A DNA stretch of 64,000 nucleotides. Source: Levilactobacillus brevis. GTDB lineage: Bacteria; Bacillota; Bacilli; Lactobacillales; Lactobacillaceae. The stretch is taken from assembly GCA_003666485.1 (NCBI GenBank), contig CP032931.1, positions 1,240,001 to 1,304,000 of the forward strand, read 5' to 3'. Made by a program: the position numbers and the translations under genes. Under the pieces are notes generated by a model. The model did no database searches, had not been told where the DNA came from, and saw only the letters and a program-made list of their open reading frames with translations. Positions 42,055 through 51,251 of the stretch are shown one piece after another (positions within the stretch are counted from its first letter, which is position 1; each line of letters starts with the position of its first letter).

Positions 42055-43123
42055 AATGATGCATCTTGAATTCCAAGTAGCGGTCGTTGTATAGCTGGAC
42101 CTTGGCTGGCGACAAGTCACGGTAGACCTGCAGGTGGTCAAGGGTGGTTTGCGTCGGGTAGAACTGCCGGTCGTCGCGGACTGACTTGGGTAACAGGGCC
42201 TTAGCCTTGGTGTTCGGCGTGGCGTAACCAATGTAGTCCGCGTTCTGGGCCGCGTTGGTAGGTTTGCTCATGAAGTTCAGGAAGGCGTAAATGGCGTTGT
42301 AGTGTTGCGCCGTCTTGGGGATGACCAGGTTGTCGATCCACAGGTTACTGCCCTCACTCGGCACGACGTAGTGGAGGTGATGGTTGTTGGCCAGCATTTC
42401 TGCCGCCTCACCGGACCAGTCCACCGCGATAGCCGCCTCGTCTTGGGCCATGTACATCTTGATTTCATCAGCCACGATGGCTTTCACGTTGGGCGCCAAC
42501 TGATTGAGCTTCTTCTCGGCAGCCAGCAATTTCTGCGGGTCAGTCGTGTTCATCGACTGATGCTGGGTGACCAGCGCCATGCCCATGATGTCACGAGCCG
42601 AGTCGATCAACATGATTTGGTCCCGGAACTTGGGTGACCAGAGATCTTGCCAATGCTGAACCTGACTGGCTTTGACGAATTTGTCATTGTAAATGATGCC
42701 CAGGGTGCCCCAGAAATACGGCATGGAGTAACGATTGCCGCGGTCGAAGGACTGGTTGAGAAATTGCGGGTTGAAGTTGTGCCAACCGGTCAGACGGCTT
42801 TTATCCAGCGGCTGAAGTAAGTGGGCGCGTTTCATCTTTGCGACCATGTACTCGCTAGGCACGGCCAGATCGTAGTGCGTCCCGCCCTGGTTGATCTTGG
42901 TGTACATGGCTTCATTGCTGTCAAAGGTCTCAACGTTGACGTGATAACCAGTTTCCTTTTGAAATTTCGTCAGGAGGCTGGGATCAATGTAGTCGCCCCA
43001 ATTGTAGAGGTTCAAGACTTTATCACCAGTACTGCCGCTGGAGCGTTCCAGTTGCGAACTGCTATAGGCAAGTAGGCCGCAGATGGCAAGCAGGCCGATA
43101 ATCAGACTCACTAAACGTTTCAT
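42053..43123 (-). CDS. potD: Spermidine/putrescine-binding protein
   Basis: The 356-aa extracytoplasmic binding protein has a single N-terminal hydrophobic anchor or signal (LIIGLLAICGLLAY) with no lipobox Cys, then LNLYNWGDYIDPSLL, the PotD opening segment, and AVPSEYMVAKM. It delivers polyamines to PotBC. It overlaps potC by four bases and is the last gene of potABCD. Confidence 0.94.
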   Translation of the reverse strand: MKRLVSLIIGLLAICGLLAYSSSQLERSSGSTGDKVLNLYNWGDYIDPSLLTKFQKETGYHVNVETFDSNEAMYTKINQGGTHYDLAVPSEYMVAKMKRAHLLQPLDKSRLTGWHNFNPQFLNQSFDRGNRYSMPYFWGTLGIIYNDKFVKASQVQHWQDLWSPKFRDQIMLIDSARDIMGMALVTQHQSMNTTDPQKLLAAEKKLNQLAPNVKAIVADEIKMYMAQDEAAIAVDWSGEAAEMLANNHHLHYVVPSEGSNLWIDNLVIPKTAQHYNAIYAFLNFMSKPTNAAQNADYIGYATPNTKAKALLPKSVRDDRQFYPTQTTLDHLQVYRDLSPAKVQLYNDRYLEFKMHH

Positions 43124-43923
43124 GAGGCCACCTCCCGCTTACGATGCTTACGCTTGCGACTGGCTTGTTGGATCCAGTAGTAGCCGCCCACCAGTAACAG
43201 TGAAAATAAAAACATGACCCCGGAGAGCGCGTTGATCTCCAGGTTGATGCCTTGCCGGGCTCGCGAGTAGATTTCCACGGACAACGTGGAGAAGCCGTTA
43301 CCGGTCACGAAGAAGGTCACGGCAAAGTCGTCTAGTGAATACGTCAATGCCATGAAGAACCCCGCGAAGATGCCGGGCGAAATGAAGGGGATGATGACCT
43401 GTGACAACAGTTGTCGGGTCGTGGCCCCGAGGTCTTGCGCGGCATCCAGCATGGACGACGACATTTCCCGTAGCCGGGGGAGGACCATCAAGACCACGAT
43501 GGGAATCTCAAAGGCAATGTGGCTCATCAGGACCGAGCCAAAGCCCAGGGGAATCTTGAGCATCGTGAAGAAAATCAGGAAGCTGGCCCCGATGATGACG
43601 TCGGGCGAGACCATCAAGACGTTGTTCAGCGTCAGGAGTGAGTCGCGCGTGACCCGCTTGGTGGTTCGGTTGATGCTCAGCGCGCCCAGGGTCCCAATCA
43701 GTGTGGCAATCAATGAGGACAATAGAGCGACTAACAACGTGTTAGCCACGATTGCCAGCATCCGCGCGTCACTGAACAGCGTTTGGTAATGGCGCCAGGT
43801 GAAGCCGTGATAATTGGTCATGGTCTCGCCCTGACTGAAGGAATAGACGATCAGAAAAATAATCGGCGCGTACAGAATAATGAAGACTAGAATCAGGTAG
43901 GCCTTCGCCAATCGTTGTTTCAT
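43120..43923 (-). CDS. potC: Spermidine/putrescine permease PotC
   Basis: The 267-aa permease has six membrane helices and the ABC loop SSSMLDAAQDLGATTRQ. It forms the membrane channel with PotB. Four-base overlaps with both neighbours show coupling within the operon. Confidence 0.95.
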   Translation of the reverse strand: MKQRLAKAYLILVFIILYAPIIFLIVYSFSQGETMTNYHGFTWRHYQTLFSDARMLAIVANTLLVALLSSLIATLIGTLGALSINRTTKRVTRDSLLTLNNVLMVSPDVIIGASFLIFFTMLKIPLGFGSVLMSHIAFEIPIVVLMVLPRLREMSSSMLDAAQDLGATTRQLLSQVIIPFISPGIFAGFFMALTYSLDDFAVTFFVTGNGFSTLSVEIYSRARQGINLEINALSGVMFLFSLLLVGGYYWIQQASRKRKHRKREVAS

Positions 43924-44735
43924 CGTGGTGTCCCTCCCTTCGGCCGTTGATCTCCGGTCAGGGTCATGACGATAATCATGGCGATAATCAGGACCACCCC
44001 AATCGTAGATCCCATGCCCCAGTTCATGGTGGTCAGGAAATGTTCTTCGATCGCCGTCCCTAGGGTGATGACCTTGTTACCGCCAATCAGGCGCGTCAAC
44101 ATGAAGAGGGAGAGCGAGGGGATGAAGACGGCTTGGACCCCAGCCTTGACACCGGGCAACGTCAGCGGGAAGATGACCCGCCGAAAAGTCTGCCAGTTGC
44201 TGGCACCGAGGTCACGGCTGGCGTTGACGAACGCAGGATTCAGGTCGTCGAGCGCGTTAAATATCGGTAGAATCATAAACGGAATCTGGATATAGGTGGC
44301 CACGAAGATAAAGCTGGCATTGGTGAAGAGAATTTGTTGCGGTCCGATGCCGATGAACGTGAGAAACTGATTCGCCAGGCCAGCCTGACTGAAGATGCCA
44401 ATGAACGCGTAGGCCTTCAATAAAATATTGATCCAGGTCGGCAAGATTACCAATAATAGCCAGAACTGACGGTGTTTCAATTGATGGAGAAAGTAGGCCG
44501 TGGGGTAGCTGATCAGCCCGGTAAATAGGGTAATCAGAAAGGCATACCACACGGAGTTCAACGTCATCTTGAGATAGGTGGCGGATTGGAAATAAGTGCT
44601 GTAATTGCCGAACGTGAAGTGGTGGCCCAGATCAAAGAAGGATTGGTAAATGATCAAGGCGACTGGTGCGATGACGAACAGCACCAGCCACAGGCCGTAG
44701 GGGATGAAGTATAGCCAGGTCTTACGTTTCGTCAC
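43920..44735 (-). CDS. potB: Spermidine/putrescine permease PotB
   Basis: The permease (271 aa from a GTG start) has six membrane helices and the loop [21 protein letters not shown] chose GTG 44735 because GGAGG lies nine bases before it. An ATG at 44744 touches that ribosome site, and earlier starts lie deep in potA. The gene overlaps the end of potA by 14 bases. Confidence 0.92.
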   Translation of the reverse strand: MTKRKTWLYFIPYGLWLVLFVIAPVALIIYQSFFDLGHHFTFGNYSTYFQSATYLKMTLNSVWYAFLITLFTGLISYPTAYFLHQLKHRQFWLLLVILPTWINILLKAYAFIGIFSQAGLANQFLTFIGIGPQQILFTNASFIFVATYIQIPFMILPIFNALDDLNPAFVNASRDLGASNWQTFRRVIFPLTLPGVKAGVQAVFIPSLSLFMLTRLIGGNKVITLGTAIEEHFLTTMNWGMGSTIGVVLIIAMIIVMTLTGDQRPKGGTPR

Positions 44736-45831
44736 GGGTCTCATCCTCCGTTTCGTAAGTCTCCAGGCGCGCGTCGAATTCGGCTTCCTTCTCGCCAAAG
44801 CGCATGACGTGCAGGTCTTGGGGGCGGAAGGTAATGCCCACGGCCGCGCCGTCCTCTGCGGGGTTGACTGAGTGGATCAGCCAGTCATTGCCCAGATTGT
44901 CGGTGGCCGCGATTTCATAGTAGTCGCCGCGGAACAGCTGGGTGTTGATGGTTACCGTTAGCTTGGCGTGGTCAGGGTCGGTCAGTGTCAGGTCTTCAGG
45001 GCGAATCACGATTTCGACCGGTTCGTTGACGGGAATCCCAGCGTCAGCACACTCAAACTGGTGGCCGCCGAACGCCACTTGGAAATCGGCAATCATTTTA
45101 CCGGGTAAGATGTTACTCTCGCCGATGAAGTCGGCGACGAAATGGTTGATGGGTTCGTCATAGATGTCGACCGGCGAGCCACTCTGCAAGACCTCGCCTT
45201 GATTCATGACAAAGATCTCATCGCTCATGGCGAGGGCTTCTTCCTGGTCGTGGGTCACGAATAAGAAGGTGATGCCCAGCCGTTGCTGGAGGTCACGCAA
45301 TTCGTATTGCATTTGGCGGCGCAGCTTGGCATCCAGTGCGGACAGGGGCTCGTCTAGCAACAGGACTTGCGGTTCCATGACGATAGCACGGGCAATGGCG
45401 ATCCGTTGTTGTTGCCCCCCGGACAACGCGCTGATTTCACGGTCACCGTAATCGGCAAGTTGGACCAGTTTCAGCGCTTGGGTCACGCGTTTTTCAATTT
45501 CAGGTTTCGGTGTTTTTTTCAAGGTTAAGCCAAAGGCCACGTTTTCCGCCACGGTCATGTGGGGGAAGAGGGCGTAGTCTTGGAAGACAGTGTTGACGTT
45601 GCGCTTGTTGGCGGGCACGGCATTGATTCGCTTCCCGGCAAACAGCACGTCACCTTCAGTCACATCGGTAAAACCAGCAATCGTACGTAAAATCGTGGTC
45701 TTACCGCAGCCTGATGGGCCGAGTAGGGTGTAAAACTTCCCGGGCTCCAACGTCAGGTTAATATTTTTCAAAATCGTATGGGAGCCGTAACGCTTGGTGA
45801 CTTGACGCAATTCAATAATCGATTGGGACAT
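44722..45831 (-). CDS. potA: Spermidine/putrescine ABC transporter ATPase
   Basis: The 369-aa ATPase has Walker [10 protein letters not shown], signature LSGGQQQR and [11 protein letters not shown], then a C-terminal TOBE domain (about residues 280-350). The tail is very acidic and repetitive ([13 protein letters not shown]). AGAGGAGG precedes the MSQSI start. It heads the potABCD operon on the minus strand. Confidence 0.95.
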   Translation of the reverse strand: MSQSIIELRQVTKRYGSHTILKNINLTLEPGKFYTLLGPSGCGKTTILRTIAGFTDVTEGDVLFAGKRINAVPANKRNVNTVFQDYALFPHMTVAENVAFGLTLKKTPKPEIEKRVTQALKLVQLADYGDREISALSGGQQQRIAIARAIVMEPQVLLLDEPLSALDAKLRRQMQYELRDLQQRLGITFLFVTHDQEEALAMSDEIFVMNQGEVLQSGSPVDIYDEPINHFVADFIGESNILPGKMIADFQVAFGGHQFECADAGIPVNEPVEIVIRPEDLTLTDPDHAKLTVTINTQLFRGDYYEIAATDNLGNDWLIHSVNPAEDGAAVGITFRPQDLHVMRFGEKEAEFDARLETYETEDETRDET

Positions 45832-46412
45832 CAGGCGACCTCCTCTAAGATAATTTTGGTTGCGGCCGTAACGGGGCAACCTTTTTGATTATAGCGGGTT
45901 TAGCGGGAAAATGAAACGAAAAAAGATGGCGATTGAATCAGCTAATTTAGACGTGAGATTTAGGGCAGAGACTATCCAAAAACGGCCGAGACCAATGGCC
46001 CCGACCGTGGGATGTTGCCTATAGCCTAACAGGCGCTGACAACAAAGACCATCGTCAGGCTAGTGGATGTGTCTAAAATTAAGCGGACCGTCTAAAACCG
46101 TCGTTCTAAGACGAAGGCGCGTCCGTAAGTTTGCGGTGTGCTGATCGGTGATGTCGCGAACTATCCCAACGAGTTAGCCGCGGTCGGTGGCCCACAACAC
46201 GGTTGAATGTGCGACCGCGGCTAACAGGGGATGCAGCAGTTGATGCTTGAGGTTACGCTGAATATAGCACTTTTTGTTGATGGCGGTTGCAGAGAAAAAT
46301 ACTTTCAATTTATAGTGAAAAAAGTCGCACAAAATGTTGCAATCGTAACAGCTATACCTGATAATTAAGAGGTTTCCTACCCACACTAGCAACAGTGGGG
46401 AGGTGAATCCTT
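45832..46412 (+). other. Gene-free stretch upstream of potA
   Basis: No convincing gene is seen. It contains a perfect 14-bp inverted repeat, GTTAGCCGCGGTCG / CGACCGCGGCTAAC (46174-46226), and a smaller hairpin GGCCGAGACC..GGCC near 45984. No T-run follows either. Confidence 0.5.
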
Positions 46413-46500
46413 ATGTTACAAGTTTTTTTTTGCGCCACTCGTTGTTGGACTCCTGGTTGCCATCTTTACGGACTGGTTGGAACGTAGGCGGCATAGGTAG
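46413..46500 (+). pseudogene. Fst-family type I toxin, frameshifted in a T9 run
   Basis: From 46432 the frame reads APLVVGLLVAIFTDWLERRR.. to TAG, the core of Fst/Lpt membrane toxins (28 aa if complete). The ATG at 46413 (MLQVFF) is joined to it only if the run of nine T at 46423-46431 had eight. As written, the ATG frame ends after 24 unrelated residues. A GTG-AATCC repeat and GGGGAGG lie just upstream. It may be a true inactivation, a slippage-dependent switch or a homopolymer sequencing error. Confidence 0.75.
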
Positions 46501-46544
46501 CTTTAGGTGACTTCTGACCCACCCGTTTATTTAATTTGACGTAT

Positions 46545-46645
46545 AAAAAAGCCTCCGACTAGTCCAATAGTCGGGGGCTTTGGTGAATCCAGTGTTACAA
46601 GCTTCTTTTGTACCTTAAGTATACCACAATTGTCATAGATGACAA
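46545..46645 (-). ncRNA. Antitoxin RNA (RNA II) of the Fst-type locus
   Basis: A convergent promoter reads TTGTCA (complement of 46640-46645), 16-base spacer, TATACT (complement of 46618-46623). The RNA would run to the shared bidirectional terminator (arms 46551-46560 and 46569-46578). It contains the complement of GTGAATCC.AGTGTTACAAG (46583-46601), a direct repeat of the toxin start region (46403-46422), so it can pair with the toxin mRNA in two places, as in the pAD1 par locus. Confidence 0.7.
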
Positions 46646-46802
46646 CTGGCAGGCTCAAAACGAGTCATCCTATGAACAAATATGAAAATTAAAAACTGCC
46701 AGCCGCTAAGCTAACAGTTCCATGTTGCCCCTGCCAAGGTGTGTTTTCAGCGATAGCCGCGCAAAGGCGACTATCTGCGGTGAAGGCAAGTGTACGCGAA
46801 GT

Positions 46803-46863
46803 TGCCATAAAAAAATGAGAACGTTATCGTAGCCACGCTTGGTGCCACCGTTCTCATTACGGG
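46803..46863 (-). terminator. Terminator downstream of tRNA-Ala
   Basis: ATGAGAACG (46807-46815) pairs with CGTTCTCAT (46850-46858). An A-run on the left gives a T-run on the minus strand. Confidence 0.65.
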
Positions 46864-46873
46864 CATTCTTCAA

Positions 46874-46946
46874 TGGACCCTACCGGATTTGAACCGACGA
46901 CCTCCTGCATGCGAAGCAGGCGCTCTCCCAACTGAGCTAAGGGCCC
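46874..46946 (-). tRNA. tRNA-Ala (anticodon CGC)
   Basis: On the minus strand a 73-nt cloverleaf is complete: acceptor GGGCCCT/AGGGTCC, D arm with AGCTCAGTTGGGAGAGC, anticodon stem CCTGC/GCAGG with loop TTCGCAT, and GGTTCAAATCC T arm. The G3-U70 pair is the alanine identity element. The CCA end is not encoded. Confidence 0.95.
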
Positions 46947-47020
46947 ATACCACTTATGCTTTCCATTATATCACGATGATTGAAAATGTTAATGCAAAAG
47001 TGGATTTTGACTTTAAAAAT

Positions 47021-48238
47021 TTAGTGCTTGAACTTCTCGAAGAGGTGTTGCCAAAGGCTTTGGCTATCCGTTTGTAGCATCAACCGCTGGTATTGGCGAC
47101 CAATATAAATGGCGAAGAGGGCCGTTGCCACAATCAAGATAGCCAATGATCCCCATTGCTCGCCCCAACCTGCGGTACCATTGATGATCCGCATCGGCAT
47201 GAAGTATGACGAGAAGAAGGGGACGTACGACAGAATTTTTACGGCCAGCGCATCCATATTGTTTTGGAACGGGAAGGTGGCAAAGAAGCCTAACATCCCC
47301 AACATAACAACCGGTTGGGCGGCCTTAGAGGCATCCTCAGCTTTGGCAACCAAAGCCCCACTGTAGGCGGCCAGAATCGTGTAAATAACCACGCCGAACA
47401 GGAGGTACAGCATGTTTAGATTAAACAGGTTGTGGAACACGCCACTGACCAGGGCTTGATGCGCGACGACCAGCCGGTGAATGCCAGCGTAGTTCATGGC
47501 GATGGCGTATCCCGCCCAGCCACCTAACAGGTAGATGACGATTTGGGTGATGATCATCAGGAGAATCCCGGTAATCTTACCCACAAAGTAGCTGGTCGCC
47601 GTGGTACTGGAGAAGATGATTTCCATAATCTTCGTACCCTTTTCCGAGGCGATTTCCTGGGACGTAATCGAGGAATAGGTGATGAGGATGATATAGATCA
47701 TGGTCACCAGTACCCAGAAGGAAATCAGTCTGACCAGGTTGGAGGTCCCGGCCTTAGTGGCGACGTGTTGTTTCAACACGGGTGTTTGGGCCAGGGCCTT
47801 TTGTTGCTTCGGCGATAAGTTGGCCGTTTGATAGTTTTTGACCTGCTGGTATTGCGTCAGGAAGTTCTTGACCTGCGCCTGTAGCCCATTACTCATGGAC
47901 TTACTGCCATGATAATCGCCGCGTAACCGGGCACCGTCATTACTAAGGGTCAGGTAGCCGGCCAAATGGTTGGCCTTAACGGCTTTTTTGGCGGTGGAGA
48001 CCGTGGTGATCTTGGTATTGATGTTGTCCGAATGCTGCTGCAGATAGCTGGTACGCAGGGCCTTGGTGTTACTGATTACGGCGACTTGGCTACTACTTTG
48101 ATTGCTATTGGCGCTGATATAGCTGATACCGGCCGTTAAGGCAATCATCAGAAAGGGGCCGAGGATCATGAACAGAAAGCTCCAGGATTTGACCTGTCGC
48201 AGATAAGTCTCAAAGGTGACGACCCAGGTTTTAGACAT
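47021..48238 (-). CDS. ABC-2-type exporter permease (NatB-like)
   Basis: The 405-aa membrane protein has an N-terminal helix, a large extracytoplasmic domain (about residues 45-170) and a cluster of five or six C-terminal helices, the NatB/YhaP layout. SQEIASEKGTKIMEIIFSS is the conserved cytoplasmic loop. Substrate is unknown; Na+ or peptide export are known for relatives. The start follows GTGAGGAAC inside the end of the ATPase gene. Confidence 0.88.
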   Translation of the reverse strand: MSKTWVVTFETYLRQVKSWSFLFMILGPFLMIALTAGISYISANSNQSSSQVAVISNTKALRTSYLQQHSDNINTKITTVSTAKKAVKANHLAGYLTLSNDGARLRGDYHGSKSMSNGLQAQVKNFLTQYQQVKNYQTANLSPKQQKALAQTPVLKQHVATKAGTSNLVRLISFWVLVTMIYIILITYSSITSQEIASEKGTKIMEIIFSSTTATSYFVGKITGILLMIITQIVIYLLGGWAGYAIAMNYAGIHRLVVAHQALVSGVFHNLFNLNMLYLLFGVVIYTILAAYSGALVAKAEDASKAAQPVVMLGMLGFFATFPFQNNMDALAVKILSYVPFFSSYFMPMRIINGTAGWGEQWGSLAILIVATALFAIYIGRQYQRLMLQTDSQSLWQHLFEKFKH

Positions 48239-49127
48239 GTTCCTCACCTACTTTCAAGCGGAAAATTTCGTCCAGGGTCGGCGGCTGTTGACTGAATTCT
48301 TCAATGTAGTGGCCCTGCGTCAGTGCGTCAAAAATGGCGGGGCCCGCGGTGGCCGCGGTCAGGTGCAGGATGTAACGGTGACCATGGCGGTGCGTGACGC
48401 TGGCAACACCGGGTAACGCGGCCAGTTGTTCGGTCGACCAACTGGTGGTCACGAAGAGTTCGGTCTTGCCAAATTGTTCGCGAACGTCATCGAGGGTGCC
48501 GTGCAAGACCACGTTGCCCTTGCGTAGCATCACCAGCCGGTCGCACACTGCCGTGACGTTTTCCATGTCATGGCTGGAGAAAATAATGGCCGCCCCCCGT
48601 TGCTTGGCGGTTAAAATGGCCTGCTTCAACAAGTCAGCGTTGACCGGGTCCAGCCCACTAAATGGTTCATCTAAGATGATGAGCTTGGGTTCATGAATCA
48701 GCGTACAGATCAGTTGGACCTTTTGTTGGTTCCCTTTGGAAAGGTCCTTGATCTTACTCTTTCGGGTCCCCTTAACGGCGAAGCGTTGTAGCCAGTCGTC
48801 GATCTGGGGCCGAATGGCCTTGGCCGATTGTCCCTTGAGCCGGGCCAGGTAAACGATTTGCTGTTCAATGGTGAGCTTCGGCATTAAGCTTCGTTCTTCT
48901 GGCAGGTAGCCGATTTGGTCGAAGTCTTCAGCGGACAAGGTGTGGCCTTGCCACTGAATCTGACCGTTGTAGTCAATGAAATTCAAAATACTGTGAAAAG
49001 TGGTGGACTTACCGGCGCCGTTTTGACCGATCAAGCCTAGTATCTGGCCGTCAGGGACATCAAAACTCACGTCATTGAGCGCCTTGACGGGGCCAAATTC
49101 CTTACTGATGTGCTGAATGCTTAACAT
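48231..49127 (-). CDS. ABC transporter ATPase (NatA-like)
   Basis: The 298-aa ATPase has Walker A GQNGAGKST, signature LSKGNQQK (a variant with K in place of the usual G) and Walker B LIILDEPFSGLDP. A C-terminal extension of about 80 residues is typical of exporter ATPases (DrrA/NatA group). It overlaps the permease gene by eight bases. Confidence 0.92.
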   Translation of the reverse strand: MLSIQHISKEFGPVKALNDVSFDVPDGQILGLIGQNGAGKSTTFHSILNFIDYNGQIQWQGHTLSAEDFDQIGYLPEERSLMPKLTIEQQIVYLARLKGQSAKAIRPQIDDWLQRFAVKGTRKSKIKDLSKGNQQKVQLICTLIHEPKLIILDEPFSGLDPVNADLLKQAILTAKQRGAAIIFSSHDMENVTAVCDRLVMLRKGNVVLHGTLDDVREQFGKTELFVTTSWSTEQLAALPGVASVTHRHGHRYILHLTAATAGPAIFDALTQGHYIEEFSQQPPTLDEIFRLKVGEEHV

Positions 49128-49269
49128 GGCATTTTCGCTCCTATCGCGATTGATACTGTTATTATACGCATACCTGGGTTGGAAACTAAAGGCGGGTAGA
49201 CACTTTGTAAGGTTGCTGTCATCTAAGCGCGTTGTACCATAATATTAATTATAATACGGGGGAGAGACT

Positions 49270-49306
49270 AAAACGGCCAACCAGGGCAAAGGGGCCCGGT
49301 TGGTCG
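49270..49306 (-). terminator. Terminator of the purine permease gene
   Basis: ACGGCCAACCAGGGC pairs with GCCCGGTTGGTCGT. On the minus strand it is followed by TTTTAG. Confidence 0.75.
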
Positions 49307-49318
49307 TCTTGAACGTTT

Positions 49319-50689
49319 TTACTTTCTATTCTGCGGTTGCGCAGTACTGTTGACCTGCGCTTGCGCCGGGGCCACTTTACGGGCCGGACGCATGTTGAAG
49401 ATGATGTTGAGCAAGACGGCGGAGAAACTACCGATGACCACGCCGTTGTTCATGACGATCTGTAAGGACTGGGGCAGGGCTTGGAAAATCTGTGGGTAGA
49501 CCGTGACGCCTAAGCCCAAGCCAATCGAGATGGCGGAGACCAACAGGTTGTTGTTGTCCTTGAAATCAACTTGTTGGAGCATCCGGATGCCTTGTACCCC
49601 AACCATCCCAAACATCACGATCATCGCACCACCCAAGACGGGATCGGGAATGACCGTTGCCAATGCCCCAATCTTAGGCAAGAGACCCAGCAGCATCAAG
49701 AAGGCTGCGGAGAAATACAGCGGCTTACGCGTCTTCACGCCGGAGAGTTGGACGACGCCGACGTTTTCAGAGAAGGTTGAGTAAGGGAAGGTGTTGAACA
49801 GGCCGCCCAGAATCACGGCGATGCCTTCTGCCCGGTAACCACGCTTTAGGTCCTTTTCGCCAATTTGCTTGCCGGTGATCTCACCTAAAGCAAAGAAGAC
49901 GCCGGTCGATTCGACCATGGTGGTCAACGAGACTAAGATCATGGTCAGAATCGAGGACCACTCGAACTTGGGCGTGCCGAAGTAGAAGAATTGGGGCAGG
50001 TGGAACCAGCTGGCTTGGCCGACTGCTTTCAACGAGACCATTCCCATGGCCGCCGCAATGAACGTCCCAATCAAGATACCAGCCAGAATCGACAATGACT
50101 TCAGGAAGCCTTTTGCAAAGGCGTTGAGGCCCAAAATGATACCCATGGTCAAGAAGCCGACCAGTAACATCTTGGGGTCACCGAAGCTCTTAGCCGTCGC
50201 GTCGCCGCCACCCAAGTCCTGAAAGCCCACGGGAATCAGGGTGAAGCCAATGATGGTGATGAGAGATCCGGTCACGACTGGCGGGAAGAAATGCTTGATC
50301 TTCGAGAACCAGCCAGCGCTTAAGAAGACGAAGATACCGGCGCTGATGATGGCCCCGTACATGACGCCCACCCCGTACTGATTACCAATGGCACTCAATG
50401 GCGTCACGGCTTGTACCGCACAGCCTAACACGACAGGCAGGCCGATCCCGGTCAACGGGGTGCGCTTGAGCTGCAACAAAGTCGCGACCCCACACATGAA
50501 AATATCGGCACTGATCAGGTAGGCCATTTGCATGGCGTTGAAGTGAAGCGCGCCCCCAATTAGGAGGGGCACAATGACGTCGCCGGAATACATTGCTAAT
50601 AAATGCTGAAACCCTAAGATGGCCGCACGCCATGTGGAAAGTGGCTGGCTGGTCGCTGATGATGTGGACGTTGTTGATTTGGACTGCAA
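49319..50689 (-). CDS. pbuX: NCS2-family xanthine/purine permease
   Basis: The 456-aa membrane protein has the NCS2 pattern: GFQHLLAMYSGDVIVPLL in the first helix, LGLNAFAKGF, and the substrate segment VSLTTMVESTGVFFALGE with the conserved acidic residue. It imports xanthine or a related purine. A guanine-class purine riboswitch with a terminator lies directly upstream, so expression falls when guanine is plentiful. That supports a purine rather than uracil as substrate. Confidence 0.93.
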   Translation of the reverse strand: MQSKSTTSTSSATSQPLSTWRAAILGFQHLLAMYSGDVIVPLLIGGALHFNAMQMAYLISADIFMCGVATLLQLKRTPLTGIGLPVVLGCAVQAVTPLSAIGNQYGVGVMYGAIISAGIFVFLSAGWFSKIKHFFPPVVTGSLITIIGFTLIPVGFQDLGGGDATAKSFGDPKMLLVGFLTMGIILGLNAFAKGFLKSLSILAGILIGTFIAAAMGMVSLKAVGQASWFHLPQFFYFGTPKFEWSSILTMILVSLTTMVESTGVFFALGEITGKQIGEKDLKRGYRAEGIAVILGGLFNTFPYSTFSENVGVVQLSGVKTRKPLYFSAAFLMLLGLLPKIGALATVIPDPVLGGAMIVMFGMVGVQGIRMLQQVDFKDNNNLLVSAISIGLGLGVTVYPQIFQALPQSLQIVMNNGVVIGSFSAVLLNIIFNMRPARKVAPAQAQVNSTAQPQNRK

Positions 50690-50737
50690 GACAATTTCCT
50701 CCTTGATGTGATGTCTATTCGCCCGGTTGATGAAAAC

Positions 50738-50768
50738 AAAAAAACTCCCTTTGCAAAAAGGGGGCTTT
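50738..50768 (-). terminator. Expression-platform terminator of the guanine riboswitch
   Basis: On the minus strand CCCTTT-TTGC-AAAGGG is followed by seven T, between the aptamer and pbuX. Confidence 0.85.
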
Positions 50769-50820
50769 GAAAACTCGCCGACGAACTCTTTTCATCGGCA
50801 AAAAGAGTTTCGTCCTCAAT

Positions 50821-50890
50821 TTGCTTATAGTCCAGAATTTACGGTTCTGGGTAGAAACTCGCCAACCTTATTATGGCATTATATAGGCAA
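50821..50890 (-). promoter_or_regulatory. Guanine-class purine riboswitch aptamer
   Basis: On the minus strand TATATAATGCC, then GTTTCTACC, CCGTAAA and GACTAT occur in the canonical order. P1 is TTGCCTATA/TATAAGCAA and P3 is CCAGAA/TTCTGG. The base read as position 74 (GACTAT) is C, which specifies guanine or hypoxanthine/xanthine rather than adenine. Confidence 0.95.
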
Positions 50891-50957
50891 TCACATATTT
50901 TTAAATTAGAATGACACTTACTTTACCACGTGCTCCTGAAAAAAACAATCCCTGTTG

Positions 50958-51113
50958 TCATTTCCGGATTTTGTGCCAGAGATTTTTCAGAATGTCGCCG
51001 AACCAGTGGAGCACCGGGCCCCAGTCGGCCATTCCGCCCGATGAACTGTACTTCTTGGGATGGACGTGAACCCCGGGAACATAGACTTTGTCGCGATCTT
51101 CGTTTTTTGACAT
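50958..51113 (-). CDS. 51-aa hypothetical protein
   Basis: The frame MSKNEDRDKVYVPGVHVHPK.. to ..LWHKIRK is a short soluble protein with two Trp-rich helical stretches near the C-terminus (WGPVLHWFGDILKNLW), possibly amphipathic and membrane-associated. GGAGAGGATG precedes the start by about eleven bases. I recall similar small proteins in lactobacilli but no function. It is divergent from asparaginase. Confidence 0.65.
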   Translation of the reverse strand: MSKNEDRDKVYVPGVHVHPKKYSSSGGMADWGPVLHWFGDILKNLWHKIRK

Positions 51114-51251
51114 TTATGAGTCATCCTCTCCGAATTCTAACTTAATTTTACCGCAAGTAAGGTACAATGTGGATAACGAGTTTGAGAGAGCTGCCACGCG
51201 GTTCAGTCTCCCAACACCACTCTGATCCTTTGACGAAAGAAGCTGACAGTT

